This document shows, one piece after another, positions 52,437 to 60,253 of a stretch of DNA of 64,000 bases. A program made the translations under genes and the position numbers. The DNA comes from DASQBT01 sp963782495 (lineage in GTDB: Bacteria > Pseudomonadota > Gammaproteobacteria > Burkholderiales > Thiobacillaceae): assembly GCA_963782495.1 (NCBI GenBank), contig CAWAJU010000006.1, forward strand, positions 124,001-188,000. The letters run 5' to 3'. Numbering within the stretch: position 1 is the stretch's first letter; each line of letters begins with the position of its first letter. Below the pieces are notes generated by a model that was not told where the DNA came from, ran no database searches, and saw nothing but the letters and a program-made list of their open reading frames with translations.

Positions 52437-52784
52437 TGGTCGGCAAGCATGCTACCGCGGCGAGCCATGAAAAGTTGCGGGGGTTGATTCAAGAACGAAT
52501 TTGTCCATCACCGACGCCTTGGATCGCTTTCGTCTACTGCAATCGCACGCGGACGAGCGACAGGGACAATCGCTGGAACGTTGCTGGCTGTTGACCGCAA
52601 TGGCCAAGCAGCTGACGTCCGCTCCCACAAGCCGATGGCAGCTGAATGATTCGTTTGCTGCCGGACACTAGCCAATCGCGTGAATTTCCGTTTCGAGGCG
52701 TTAGCCTACCGATCCATTATTGAAAGCAAGGACAGCAAAGGGTCACCTGGAGCCTGATGCCAAACGCGGAATCTGCCGTGGCGG
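52437..52784. other. Gap with one possible small ORF
   Basis: 348 bases. The only coding-like frame is 52501-52671, listed separately. No promoter or RNA recognised. Confidence 0.5.
52501..52671 (+). CDS. Possible 56-codon ORF
   Basis: A TTG-started frame encoding LSITDALDRFRLLQSHADERQGQSLERCWLLTAMAKQLTSAPTSRWQLNDS and ending FAAGH. The composition is protein-like (amphipathic helices), but the start lacks a strong ribosome site and no homolog is recalled. It could be the tail of a decayed gene. Confidence 0.25.
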   Translation: MSITDALDRFRLLQSHADERQGQSLERCWLLTAMAKQLTSAPTSRWQLNDSFAAGH

Positions 52785-53729
52785 ATGCGTTATTTGGTGG
52801 CGATGCTCAGTCAGGGCCCGCCCCTCGCCGTAACGACTTCTCCACCAGATGGATACAAGCGGCAGACCTATGGCCCGGGAACGGCTACAGCCAGATTTGC
52901 GGGATCATGGTATCCGCGTGTGGATGCGCCGGATCAGGCGCATCCGTGGCAGGCCATTCCGGAGGATAATTGGCGCGTGACCAGCAAACTCCCGCTCTCC
53001 CGCGTCCATGACCTCTCGGACTTTCTCGAAACCGAGGGGACACTGGAGGTAAACCTGAAGTCGGTAACCACTATTGCCGCGCGCATCCTCGGGGCCGACC
53101 GGGTTTCGGTCATGCTCCTGTCCGCCGGCGATCCGGCGCGGCCCAGCCTGCGGCTTGCGGCGGCGAGCGACGAACCTCCGTCCGATGCGTGGAAACAGGA
53201 AGTCGGTGCCGGCGAAGGCATCTCCGGTCAGGTCTTGGCCCACGGTGAGGCGCTTCTGGTGAAGGATGTTCATCGCTCCCAGCTCGCCGCGCACGCGCGC
53301 CGAACAGGCGAGGGTCCACCCAGTCTCATGGTCGTGCCACTCACGGTTTCCGGGCACATCATCGGGGTGGTCAACGCGTCTGGCAAGGTGAGCGGTGGTC
53401 CGTTCTCGGAAGAGGACCTGGCGCTGTTCGAGGTGGTCGGGGGATTCGCTGCCCGCACGGTGCAGGCGATCCAGCTGCGGAACGTGCTCCGGTCACGCTT
53501 TGTACAGCACGCGCTCTCCGAACAGGCCATGGAAAGCGCCACCGGCATGGCATTCAATCCAGCCCACGACGCCGACGGCATGGCGAAGATTCTCGCCAAG
53601 TCCTTTTTTCGAGAGATGACGCGCGCTGGATTCACCCCAAATCACATCATTCGAGCCGCCTCCGAAATCATTTCCCAAGTCTCGGAAACCGTGGCGAAAC
53701 ACAAGAAGCGCCTGGATCGCGGCAGTTGA
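52785..53729 (+). CDS. GAF-domain protein
   Basis: 314 aa. Residues about 80-235 are a GAF domain (LKSVTTIAARILGADRVSVMLLS, VGAGEGISGQVLAHGEALLVKDV, SLMVVPLTVSGHIIGVVNASGK, FSEEDLALFEVVGGFAARTVQAIQLRN). The last 80 residues are helical (MAKILAKSFFREMTRAGFTPNHIIRAASEIIS) without a recognised output domain. It may sense a small molecule or redox signal for a partner protein. The N-terminal 70 residues are poorly structured and the start could be later. Confidence 0.8.
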   Translation: MRYLVAMLSQGPPLAVTTSPPDGYKRQTYGPGTATARFAGSWYPRVDAPDQAHPWQAIPEDNWRVTSKLPLSRVHDLSDFLETEGTLEVNLKSVTTIAARILGADRVSVMLLSAGDPARPSLRLAAASDEPPSDAWKQEVGAGEGISGQVLAHGEALLVKDVHRSQLAAHARRTGEGPPSLMVVPLTVSGHIIGVVNASGKVSGGPFSEEDLALFEVVGGFAARTVQAIQLRNVLRSRFVQHALSEQAMESATGMAFNPAHDADGMAKILAKSFFREMTRAGFTPNHIIRAASEIISQVSETVAKHKKRLDRGS

Positions 53730-53853
53730 GGAGCCTGCCGGAGCGTTGGCATGGGCCGCGTGCAGTCACGATGATGATGAATACCGGCGTCACGTTGCCG
53801 TCAGCGGTTTCGCGAAGGTGGCATTTCGGGGCGGCCTGGCGCATGTGGATGTA

Positions 53854-54019
53854 GGGCCTGTTAGCACTAATTTCACGCCTGCGACGAGGCCGATTCGGGA
53901 TGCAGCCCGCGAAGCGAGACGCGCCGCAGTGCCGGCCACTGCAAGCGGCTTGCGACAAAGGGATGCGCCCGAATCGGCCCGTCCCGAAGGGTTGCTGCGA
54001 AATTAGCGTTAACAGGCCC
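53854..54019. mobile_element. 166-bp MITE-like element with foldback structure
   Basis: Terminal inverted repeats of 21 bases (53854-53874 and 53999-54019) match at 19 positions, beginning GGGCCTGTTA and ending TAACAGGCCC. They are flanked on both sides by TA. Inside, GGCCGATTCGGG and CCCGAATCGGCC form a second perfect 12-bp inverted repeat, so the whole element can fold back. No transposase. Confidence 0.8.
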
Positions 54020-54409
54020 TAGTGAATCCCGGTTCAAATGTATTCAACGCCGGTTCTGCAGGCCTTACTCCTTGACATTGGGACCCTGCGCCGCTGATCG
54101 ATTGCCGGCTTGACGCTTACCTACCGATCAGGGGATTGGTACGGCGTTCGAGCAAAACATAAGTCAGGCCAGTGTGCCGCGACCCTCGACCGCTTCATGG
54201 AGATTCTGCCGTCAATGACAGCTTTGGGGTAGGGAACTTTGTTCCTTGAATCGTCGCAGTACGGCCAACAGCGGCCTATGAGCATGTAGTGCTAGAGCGG
54301 ACGTTGGCTATGCGTACACCCAAGTGGCTTTGCGTGTCATTCTTTTAGACCAGTAAAATTGCCTGCACCGAAAGCGAACAACCTTGAATTAATATTAGCG
54401 GGGAGCCGC
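54020..54409. other. Non-coding stretch before the secreted hypothetical gene
   Basis: 390 bases with no ORF or RNA gene I can support. AT content rises toward the following gene. Confidence 0.5.
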
Positions 54410-55240
54410 ATGAGCAACATCCTTTGGATACTGGGATTTCTGGTTTGCCTGACTAATTCAATGCAGGGTGTGGCAGGAGAGTTTGATGCCTACCGCTACA
54501 AGCTCGAACAAAACAATAACAAGAAGGTTTGTTCTCATATGGCCGGTGTGTACAACAAGTTTTTCAAGAAGCCGTTTAACACGATAAATGACGAAGCCGA
54601 ATATGTGGGAAGTGGAGGAGTTCTGCCACCCCTGCTTCCGGGAGCAAAAGAAGATTTGGGAAGTTTTATCAATATGCGGTTTTCTTTTCAACCAACCAGC
54701 CCAGAATTCGATGCCATCAAATGGCAGCTGGGAAAAGAAACGCATCACTACCGTGGAGTGGCCGATGCGTATTTGAACACTCCTTTCATTGCTGCCGACA
54801 TGGACATTAACAATGACGGCCAAGTTGAGACGGTCGTTAAAGATGCCTTCATGGGTTGCTATATCCCAGGCTGTGATGCGGGACATGCAGATGATCTATC
54901 CATTTTCCGCAAAGGCGATATTGATCTTATGCTGGGCCCCATTGAATGGGATGTGTTCTTCAAGGGGCAAAATGACCATCCGCCACTTGCCATTATCTAC
55001 GGGCCGCAATCCTCATGCGATCTTGTTCGTCCGTTTATCTACGATGGGGTGACCTACCTGAGTTGTTACCATCGAAAGTGGCTAAGAGACTTTCGTGATT
55101 TTCGTGATCCGCGCAATCTCACGCCAGCTCGCGAATATACGGATGTATTGAAGTATCAGGGGGTCGAAAAACTGCCTGACGGTAGAAAGCCAATCAAAGC
55201 GGAAACAGTTTGCAAATTTCGCATGATTGTTACTAAGTAA
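54410..55240 (+). CDS. Secreted hypothetical protein, AT-richer than its neighbours
   Basis: 276 aa from the ATG at 54410, with GGGGAG ahead of it and a signal peptide (MSNILWILGFLVCLTNSMQG, then VAG). The mature protein has at least six cysteines and an ADMDINNDGQVETVV stretch resembling a calcium-binding DxDxDG loop (FG-GAP/EF-hand-like). Codon use is more AT-rich than around it, and it lies next to a MITE, so it was probably acquired. Function unknown. Confidence 0.7.
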   Translation: MSNILWILGFLVCLTNSMQGVAGEFDAYRYKLEQNNNKKVCSHMAGVYNKFFKKPFNTINDEAEYVGSGGVLPPLLPGAKEDLGSFINMRFSFQPTSPEFDAIKWQLGKETHHYRGVADAYLNTPFIAADMDINNDGQVETVVKDAFMGCYIPGCDAGHADDLSIFRKGDIDLMLGPIEWDVFFKGQNDHPPLAIIYGPQSSCDLVRPFIYDGVTYLSCYHRKWLRDFRDFRDPRNLTPAREYTDVLKYQGVEKLPDGRKPIKAETVCKFRMIVTK

Positions 55241-55359
55241 TCTGCACAAATTGATTGTCCGCTTTTCGGAATGGCGAGCGTCTCTTTAGCCGATCGCAGT
55301 CATTCCCTCTTGAACCGCCGGGTTTCAGTTTGCAAAGCACGTGCCACTCCTGCGGAGGG

Positions 55360-55605
55360 TCAGAACCGACCCTGGTTCCGTGCCCTTTCCTCCTGCCGGT
55401 GCTTGATCTTCTTCTCGACCTTCCCCACGACATAGGCCGCAAATTCACTCACGTTCGCGTATTCATGGGCGACTGCCAGCTCCGCGAGCGCATCGATCAA
55501 GCGCCGGGTCTGGTCGATTTCCGCCAGGCCGCGTCCGCACACCAGGCAGTTCTTGCCGTCATCGCGGCAGGCGGTTTTGCCCTGGCAGGGCTTGAAGGTT
55601 TTCAT
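55360..55605 (-). CDS. Small cysteine-rich protein after nifA
   Basis: 81 aa. The N-terminal part holds four cysteines (CQGKTACRDDGKNCLVCGRGLAEID), like a small zinc ribbon of the DUF1289 kind. The rest is helical and basic (FAAYVVGKVEKKIKHRQEERARNQ). It is 22 bases after the nifA stop, on the same strand, so it is likely the last gene of nifLA. Function unknown. Confidence 0.75.
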   Translation of the reverse strand: MKTFKPCQGKTACRDDGKNCLVCGRGLAEIDQTRRLIDALAELAVAHEYANVSEFAAYVVGKVEKKIKHRQEERARNQGRF

Positions 55606-55627
55606 TTGTCCCTCCGCTGTCCGGCCG

Positions 55628-57181
55628 TCAAATCTGCCGCACCTTGATGTTGAGGATCTGGATGCGGTAGGCGATCTGCCTCGGCGTCATGCCCAGCAGG
55701 CGCGCCGCCTTGGCCTGTACCCAGCCAGCCTGCTCCAGGGCGGCGATGACTTTTTCGCGCTCGTCCAGGTTGGGGTCGTCAAGGTCAACGCCGCGCGGCG
55801 TGCTGCTGCCGACCGAAACGGTTTCCTCTATGCCGGTGTGCAGCACCGCGTCGCGGTCTATCGTGCCGTTGTCGCTCATCACTGCGGCGCGTTCCAGGCA
55901 GTTTTCCAGTTCGCGTACGTTGCCTGGCCAGTCGTGGTGCATGAGCACGCGCATGGCGGAATCGGTGAGTTCCAGCTCGCGGCCCTGTTGGCCGCCGATC
56001 TTCTCGATCAGGTGGCGGGCGATGCTGGGGATGTCTTCCATGCGCTCGCGCAGAGCGGGCAGGAAGATGGGCATGACGTTGAGGCGGTAATAAAGGTCCT
56101 CGCGAAATTTTCCGGCCTCGACATCGGCCTCGAGATCACGGTGGGTGGCAGCGATGACGCGCACGTCGATCTTGATGGTGCGGGTGCCTCCGACGCGCTC
56201 CAGCTCGCCTTCCTGCAACACGCGCAACATTTTGGCCTGGAACGCGGGGGAGACCTCGCCGATCTCGTCCAGGAACAGGGTGCCGCCGTCGGCCTGCTCG
56301 AAGCGGCCCTTGCGCTGGGCCATGGCGCCGGTGAAAGCGCCTTTCTCGTGGCCAAACAACTCGCTTTCCAGCAGGGTCTCCGGCAGCGATGCGCAGTTGA
56401 GCTTGATGAAGGTGCCGCGCGCGCGCGGCGAGTTGTAATGAATGGCGTTGGCGATGAGTTCCTTGCCGGTGCCGGTTTCGCCACGGATCAACACCGTGGT
56501 GTTCCATTTGGCCACCTGTCGCACCTGCTCGAACACCTTGCGCATGCCGGTGGTGTGGCCAATGATGTTGTCGAAGCCGTACTGGCCCCGCACCGTGCGT
56601 CGCAGGCTGTCGCGCTCGTCCTTGAGAGTCTGGCGCTCCTGTTCCACTTCCCAGGACAGCCGCACGCTCTGCCCGATCAGGTTGGCCACCATTTCCAGCA
56701 GGCGGCTGCGCTCGGGGAGCAATCCTGCCGCCTCCGAGTTGGGTTGCGCCGCCAGCACGCCGACCACGCTCTGCTTGACGCGGATCGGCACGCCCACGAA
56801 GGGACCGCCGCTGTCATAGATGCCCAGCTTGCCCAGAAAGCGAGGTTCATCGGCGATGCGCTTCAACACGACCTTGTCGCCCGCCTCCAGGACCATGCCC
56901 ACCACGCCCTCGCCAGGTTGGTAGCGGATCTCGTCCAGCCGTACCGTGCCCAGGCCGTGTACCGCGACCACCTGCTGCTCCCCGGTGTCCGCGTCCGCCA
57001 GCGTGACCATGCCGCGCTCCAGGCCGCCACTTTCGTGCAGGGCACGCAGCACGTTGGCCAGGGTTTCCTTCAGATCGAGCGAGCGCGACAGTACCTGGCT
57101 GACCTGGAACAGGGCTTCCAGATCGGCGGAGAGCTGTTCGTTTTTGCGGCGTATGCCCGCGTCCTGGCTATACGTGTTCAT
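55628..57181 (-). CDS. nifA: Nitrogenase transcriptional activator NifA
   Basis: 517 aa. An N-terminal GAF domain (about 25-170), a sigma-54 AAA+ domain (about 200-440) with GETGTGKE, the GAFTGA loop and GGTLFLDEIGE, then a C-terminal Fis-type HTH (QAKAARLLGMTPRQIAYRIQ). There is no cysteine pair between the AAA+ and HTH domains, so it is not the oxygen-sensitive alphaproteobacterial type. That fits control by the adjacent NifL. It activates nifH and rnf promoters here. Confidence 0.97.
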   Translation of the reverse strand: MNTYSQDAGIRRKNEQLSADLEALFQVSQVLSRSLDLKETLANVLRALHESGGLERGMVTLADADTGEQQVVAVHGLGTVRLDEIRYQPGEGVVGMVLEAGDKVVLKRIADEPRFLGKLGIYDSGGPFVGVPIRVKQSVVGVLAAQPNSEAAGLLPERSRLLEMVANLIGQSVRLSWEVEQERQTLKDERDSLRRTVRGQYGFDNIIGHTTGMRKVFEQVRQVAKWNTTVLIRGETGTGKELIANAIHYNSPRARGTFIKLNCASLPETLLESELFGHEKGAFTGAMAQRKGRFEQADGGTLFLDEIGEVSPAFQAKMLRVLQEGELERVGGTRTIKIDVRVIAATHRDLEADVEAGKFREDLYYRLNVMPIFLPALRERMEDIPSIARHLIEKIGGQQGRELELTDSAMRVLMHHDWPGNVRELENCLERAAVMSDNGTIDRDAVLHTGIEETVSVGSSTPRGVDLDDPNLDEREKVIAALEQAGWVQAKAARLLGMTPRQIAYRIQILNIKVRQI

Positions 57182-58692
57182 GATCTGAAGGGGAACTGCA
57201 CGCGCACCCGGCAGCCGTTGCCGTGGCCAGGGTCAATCTCGATCAGACCGCCGTGACTGGCGACGATTTCCTGCGCCACGGTGAGTCCCATCCCGATGTG
57301 TTGCTGGTCCGCACCCTTGGTGGTGAAGAAAGGCTCGAAGGCCTTGAGCCTCCATTCCTCCGGCACGCCGGGGCCGCTGTCCTCGATGGTCACTTCGATC
57401 CGGTCGGGATGGGCGAGCGTAGCCAGCTTCAGTTCACGCGGTCCGCCATGCGACTCATGGATGGCCTCAACCGCATTGTCGAGCAGTTGCTTGAACAGAG
57501 TGGACAATTGCCTGAGGCGACCGTGCAGATGCGGGAGGTCTGCAGCAGGGAGCCATTCCACCACCACGCCTTCAGCCAGCATCCTGGGCGTCGTGACACG
57601 GAGCACATCGCGGAGCAGTTCGTTGAGGTTGACCGGTTGTATGACTTCACTTGCTTCGCTGGGAATGCTGCCGCGCAGGGTATCCAGGGTCTCACTGCCG
57701 GCCTTCAAGGCTTCCTGCAGGCTCGCCAGCAGCGGATCGCCGTGGCCACCGTTGCGTTCCAGCAGACGCACCGCAGCCGCCAGCATATTGAACGGGCCGC
57801 CGAGTTGGAACACCGCGCCGGCCAGGACTTCGCGCAGGCTCTGGATGCGTTCCTGCTCGGCCAGCAGGGCGCGCAGCGCATTGACCCGGATGGCCTCCTG
57901 CTGTTCCTTCAGGGGCGTGATGTCCTGCACGGTCAGCAGCATGTACTGGCGACGGCGCGGCTCATAGAAAGCATCAGCGCTGGTATCGAGTTCCTCGATC
58001 CAGGAGCCGGCGCAGGCGAACCAGCGGGTCTTGCGCGCAACGGTGTCGATCTGCACCTCGCGTCCGGTGAAGCCCCGACCGCTTGTCCTGGCCTGCTCAA
58101 AGGCCGGACCCATGCGGGTGCGCAGGGCGGCCAGGACCGTGACGGCGGGCTCCGCCCCCAGGTCGCCGATCAGCTTCTTGTATTCGTGGTTGTCGAGGAT
58201 GACTTTCTCGTTTTCGTCCAGCACCACGATGGCCACCTGGGCCGCGTCCACCACCGATTCGATCAGCGCCTTCTGGTTCTGCACCTGACGTTCCAGCCGG
58301 TGCACTTCGGTCACGTCACGGTGCATGCCGAGATAATGGGTGGTCAGGCCTGCCGCGTTCACCACCGGGGTGATGGTCAGGTCGGCAAGGTAGCGGCTGC
58401 CGTCGCGGCGCCGATTTACCAGCAGCCCGTTCCAGGGGCGCTGCCTCAGAAGTTGCGCCCACATGCTCTCGTACACGATCTTGGGCGTGACCTTGTAGGA
58501 CAGGATGGATTCCTTGCGTCCGATCAGTTCTTCAAGCGGATAACCGGTCACCCGCTGGAAGGCGGAATTGGCATACAGGATGCGGGCCTGGACATCGGTG
58601 ATGGAGATGGCCAAGGCCGACTGCGCCACCGCATGCCGGAACACGTCTAAGGGCACGTCCTGCGGAGGCTGCGGGGTGGTGGAATCGTTCAT
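57178..58692 (-). CDS. nifL: Nitrogen fixation regulator NifL
   Basis: 504 aa. Two PAS domains (about 18-140 and 150-275; PAS1 is the FAD-binding redox sensor in Azotobacter NifL) precede a kinase-like region with QLLDNAVEAIHE (N box), IEDSGPGVPEEW and GMGLTVAQEIVASHGG (G boxes). The usual phosphoacceptor His is not in the expected helix (GAVFQLGGPFNMLAA), as in other NifL proteins that act by protein contact. It overlaps nifA by 4 bases and would hold it inactive under O2 or fixed nitrogen. Confidence 0.95.
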   Translation of the reverse strand: MNDSTTPQPPQDVPLDVFRHAVAQSALAISITDVQARILYANSAFQRVTGYPLEELIGRKESILSYKVTPKIVYESMWAQLLRQRPWNGLLVNRRRDGSRYLADLTITPVVNAAGLTTHYLGMHRDVTEVHRLERQVQNQKALIESVVDAAQVAIVVLDENEKVILDNHEYKKLIGDLGAEPAVTVLAALRTRMGPAFEQARTSGRGFTGREVQIDTVARKTRWFACAGSWIEELDTSADAFYEPRRRQYMLLTVQDITPLKEQQEAIRVNALRALLAEQERIQSLREVLAGAVFQLGGPFNMLAAAVRLLERNGGHGDPLLASLQEALKAGSETLDTLRGSIPSEASEVIQPVNLNELLRDVLRVTTPRMLAEGVVVEWLPAADLPHLHGRLRQLSTLFKQLLDNAVEAIHESHGGPRELKLATLAHPDRIEVTIEDSGPGVPEEWRLKAFEPFFTTKGADQQHIGMGLTVAQEIVASHGGLIEIDPGHGNGCRVRVQFPFRS

Positions 58693-58786
58693 GTACGGGG
58701 TTATCCAGACCTTGATATCTGCATGTAAGCAACGTCCATGCCTATTCGTTGGCTGAACGGCCCATCGGCCCGCAACCCTTGCCGTT

Positions 58787-58802
58787 TGTAGTCTTTACGA
58801 CA
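58787..58802. promoter_or_regulatory. NifA upstream activator site for rnf
   Basis: TGT AGTCTTTACG ACA fits TGT-N10-ACA and lies 104 bases upstream of the rnfA -24 element, a usual distance for NifA loops. Confidence 0.72.
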
Positions 58803-58906
58803 GGCGGGCGCAGGCTGGCCGTAGCCCGACAAGAAAAACCCGCACCATTTCGGATCGCTGCCGTGCAAAGCCTTGATTTGCCGTGACCCGCACCGGGGCC
58901 TGGATT

Positions 58907-58922
58907 TGGCATGGCCCGTGCA
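58907..58922 (+). promoter_or_regulatory. Sigma-54 promoter of rnfA
   Basis: TGGCAT-GGCCC-GTGCA keeps the invariant GG and GC with exact 10-base spacing and departs from TGGCAC/TTGCA at two positions. The expected start is about 12 bases downstream, leaving a very short leader that would retain GGAGG. Confidence 0.7.
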
Positions 58923-58944
58923 ATAGGAGAAGCGGAGGCTTAAT

Positions 58945-59526
58945 GTGACCGAATACTTATTGCTGTTGCTGTCCACCGCCCTGGTCAACAACGTGATCCT
59001 GGTGAGATTTCTGGGCCTGTGTCCCTTCATGGGCATTTCCAAGAAGATGGATACCGCCATCAGCATGGGGCTGGCCACCACCTTCGTCATGACCATGGCC
59101 TCGGCATCCTGCTGGATGCTGGAACACTGGCTGCTGGCGCCGCTGGGCATCGAGTACCTGCGCATCCTGGTGTACATCCTGGTGATCGCCGCCGTAGTGC
59201 AGTTCACCGAGATGGTGGTGCGCAAATCCAACCCTGCGTTGTACCAGGTGCTGGGCATCTACCTGCCGCTGATCACTACCAATTGCGCAGTATTGGGCAT
59301 CCCCTTGCTCACCACCCAGGAGCACCTGCCTTTCATTGCCAGTCTGCTGTACGGCTTCGGTTCAGCCCTGGGATTTTCGTTGGTGCTGGCGCTGTTCGCC
59401 GGTCTGCGCGAGCGGCTGGCCCTGGCACAGGTGCCCGGCGTGTTCGCCGGCCCGCCCATCGGTTTCATCACCGCCAGCCTGCTGGCCTTGGCTTTCATGG
59501 GCTTTGCTGGCCTGGCCAGCCACTGA
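58945..59526 (+). CDS. rnfA: Electron transport complex subunit RnfA
   Basis: 193 aa with six membrane helices. TEYLLLLLSTALVNNVILVRFLGLCPFMGISKK carries the conserved LGLCP Cys, and TTNCAVLGIPLL the second; together with RnfE these frame a membrane iron-sulfur centre. The start is a GTG at 58945 with GGAGG upstream. It heads the rnfABCDGE operon, which pumps ions and moves electrons between NADH and ferredoxin. Confidence 0.97.
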   Translation: MTEYLLLLLSTALVNNVILVRFLGLCPFMGISKKMDTAISMGLATTFVMTMASASCWMLEHWLLAPLGIEYLRILVYILVIAAVVQFTEMVVRKSNPALYQVLGIYLPLITTNCAVLGIPLLTTQEHLPFIASLLYGFGSALGFSLVLALFAGLRERLALAQVPGVFAGPPIGFITASLLALAFMGFAGLASH

Positions 59527-59549
59527 AGACATATATAGATGAGGCAAAC

Positions 59550-60086
59550 ATGATCATCGCCATTGTCAGCATGACCCTCCTCGGCCTCGCCCTCGGCCTG
59601 TTGCTGGGCGTGGCCTCACGCCACCTGGCGGTGGAAGGCAATCCCATCGTGGAAGAGATCCAGGCCATCCTGCCCGGGTCGCAGTGCGGCCAATGCGGCT
59701 TCCCCGGGTGCGCCGGTGCCGCCCAGGCCCTGGCCAGCGGCCAGGCGCCCGTCACCCTGTGCCCACCCGGCGGACGCGAGGTGGTGGCGGCCCTGGCCGC
59801 CAAACTGGGGGTCGAAGTCAATCTGGCCGGAGTAAAGGAAACGGCCCCCGCCATCGCCGAGGTCAAGGAAGACCTGTGCATAGGCTGCACCCGCTGCTAC
59901 AAGGTCTGCCCCACCGACGCGATCCTGGGCGCCGCCAAGCACATCCATTCCGTGTTCCGCGAAGCCTGCACCGCCTGCGGTAACTGCGTGGACACCTGTC
60001 CCACCGAGGCCATTGCCATGCGACCCGTACCGGTGACCTTGCAGTCATGGTATTGGCACAAACCGGCATTCGCGGAGGCGGCATGA
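59550..60086 (+). CDS. rnfB: Electron transport complex subunit RnfB
   Basis: 178 aa from the ATG at 59550. One N-terminal membrane helix is followed by the CGQCGFPGC cluster site and a later CPPGG, then two ferredoxin motifs CIGCTRCYKVCP and CTACGNCVDTCP. RnfB relays electrons to or from soluble ferredoxin. Ribosome site GAGG. Its stop overlaps a small frame that runs to rnfC. Confidence 0.97.
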   Translation: MIIAIVSMTLLGLALGLLLGVASRHLAVEGNPIVEEIQAILPGSQCGQCGFPGCAGAAQALASGQAPVTLCPPGGREVVAALAAKLGVEVNLAGVKETAPAIAEVKEDLCIGCTRCYKVCPTDAILGAAKHIHSVFREACTACGNCVDTCPTEAIAMRPVPVTLQSWYWHKPAFAEAA

Positions 60087-60253
60087 GCGCTCCGAGTCAT
60101 ACAAGCTGTCCTTGCGCGCGAAGCGAAGCAATCCAGTTCATGCGCTCAACTTCTGTTACTGGATTGCGGCGTCCCTCCGCGCTGCGCTCGCGGCTAAAGG
60201 CTGAGAACGCTCCTTGCAACGACTGTACATTGATAGCGATAGGCACCACATGA
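60083..60253 (+). repeat. Repeat-derived insert with a coupling frame between rnfB and rnfC
   Basis: The 163-base gap holds the inverted repeat GCAATCCAGT (60128-60137) / ACTGGATTGC (60158-60167) and text typical of dispersed intergenic repeats. A 56-codon frame spans it, with its ATG overlapping the rnfB stop (ATGA) and its TGA overlapping the rnfC start (ATGA). The coding status is doubtful. Confidence 0.5.

Noticed and set aside
54020..54050. GGTTCAAAT resembling a tRNA T-arm
   Set aside because: No matching acceptor, D or anticodon stems around it. No tRNA or rRNA gene was seen in the window.
55553..57256. 567-codon plus-strand ORF opposite nifA
   Set aside because: Antisense shadow; the nifA frame has all AAA+ and HTH motifs.
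57223..58650. 475-codon plus-strand ORF opposite nifL
   Set aside because: Antisense shadow of nifL.
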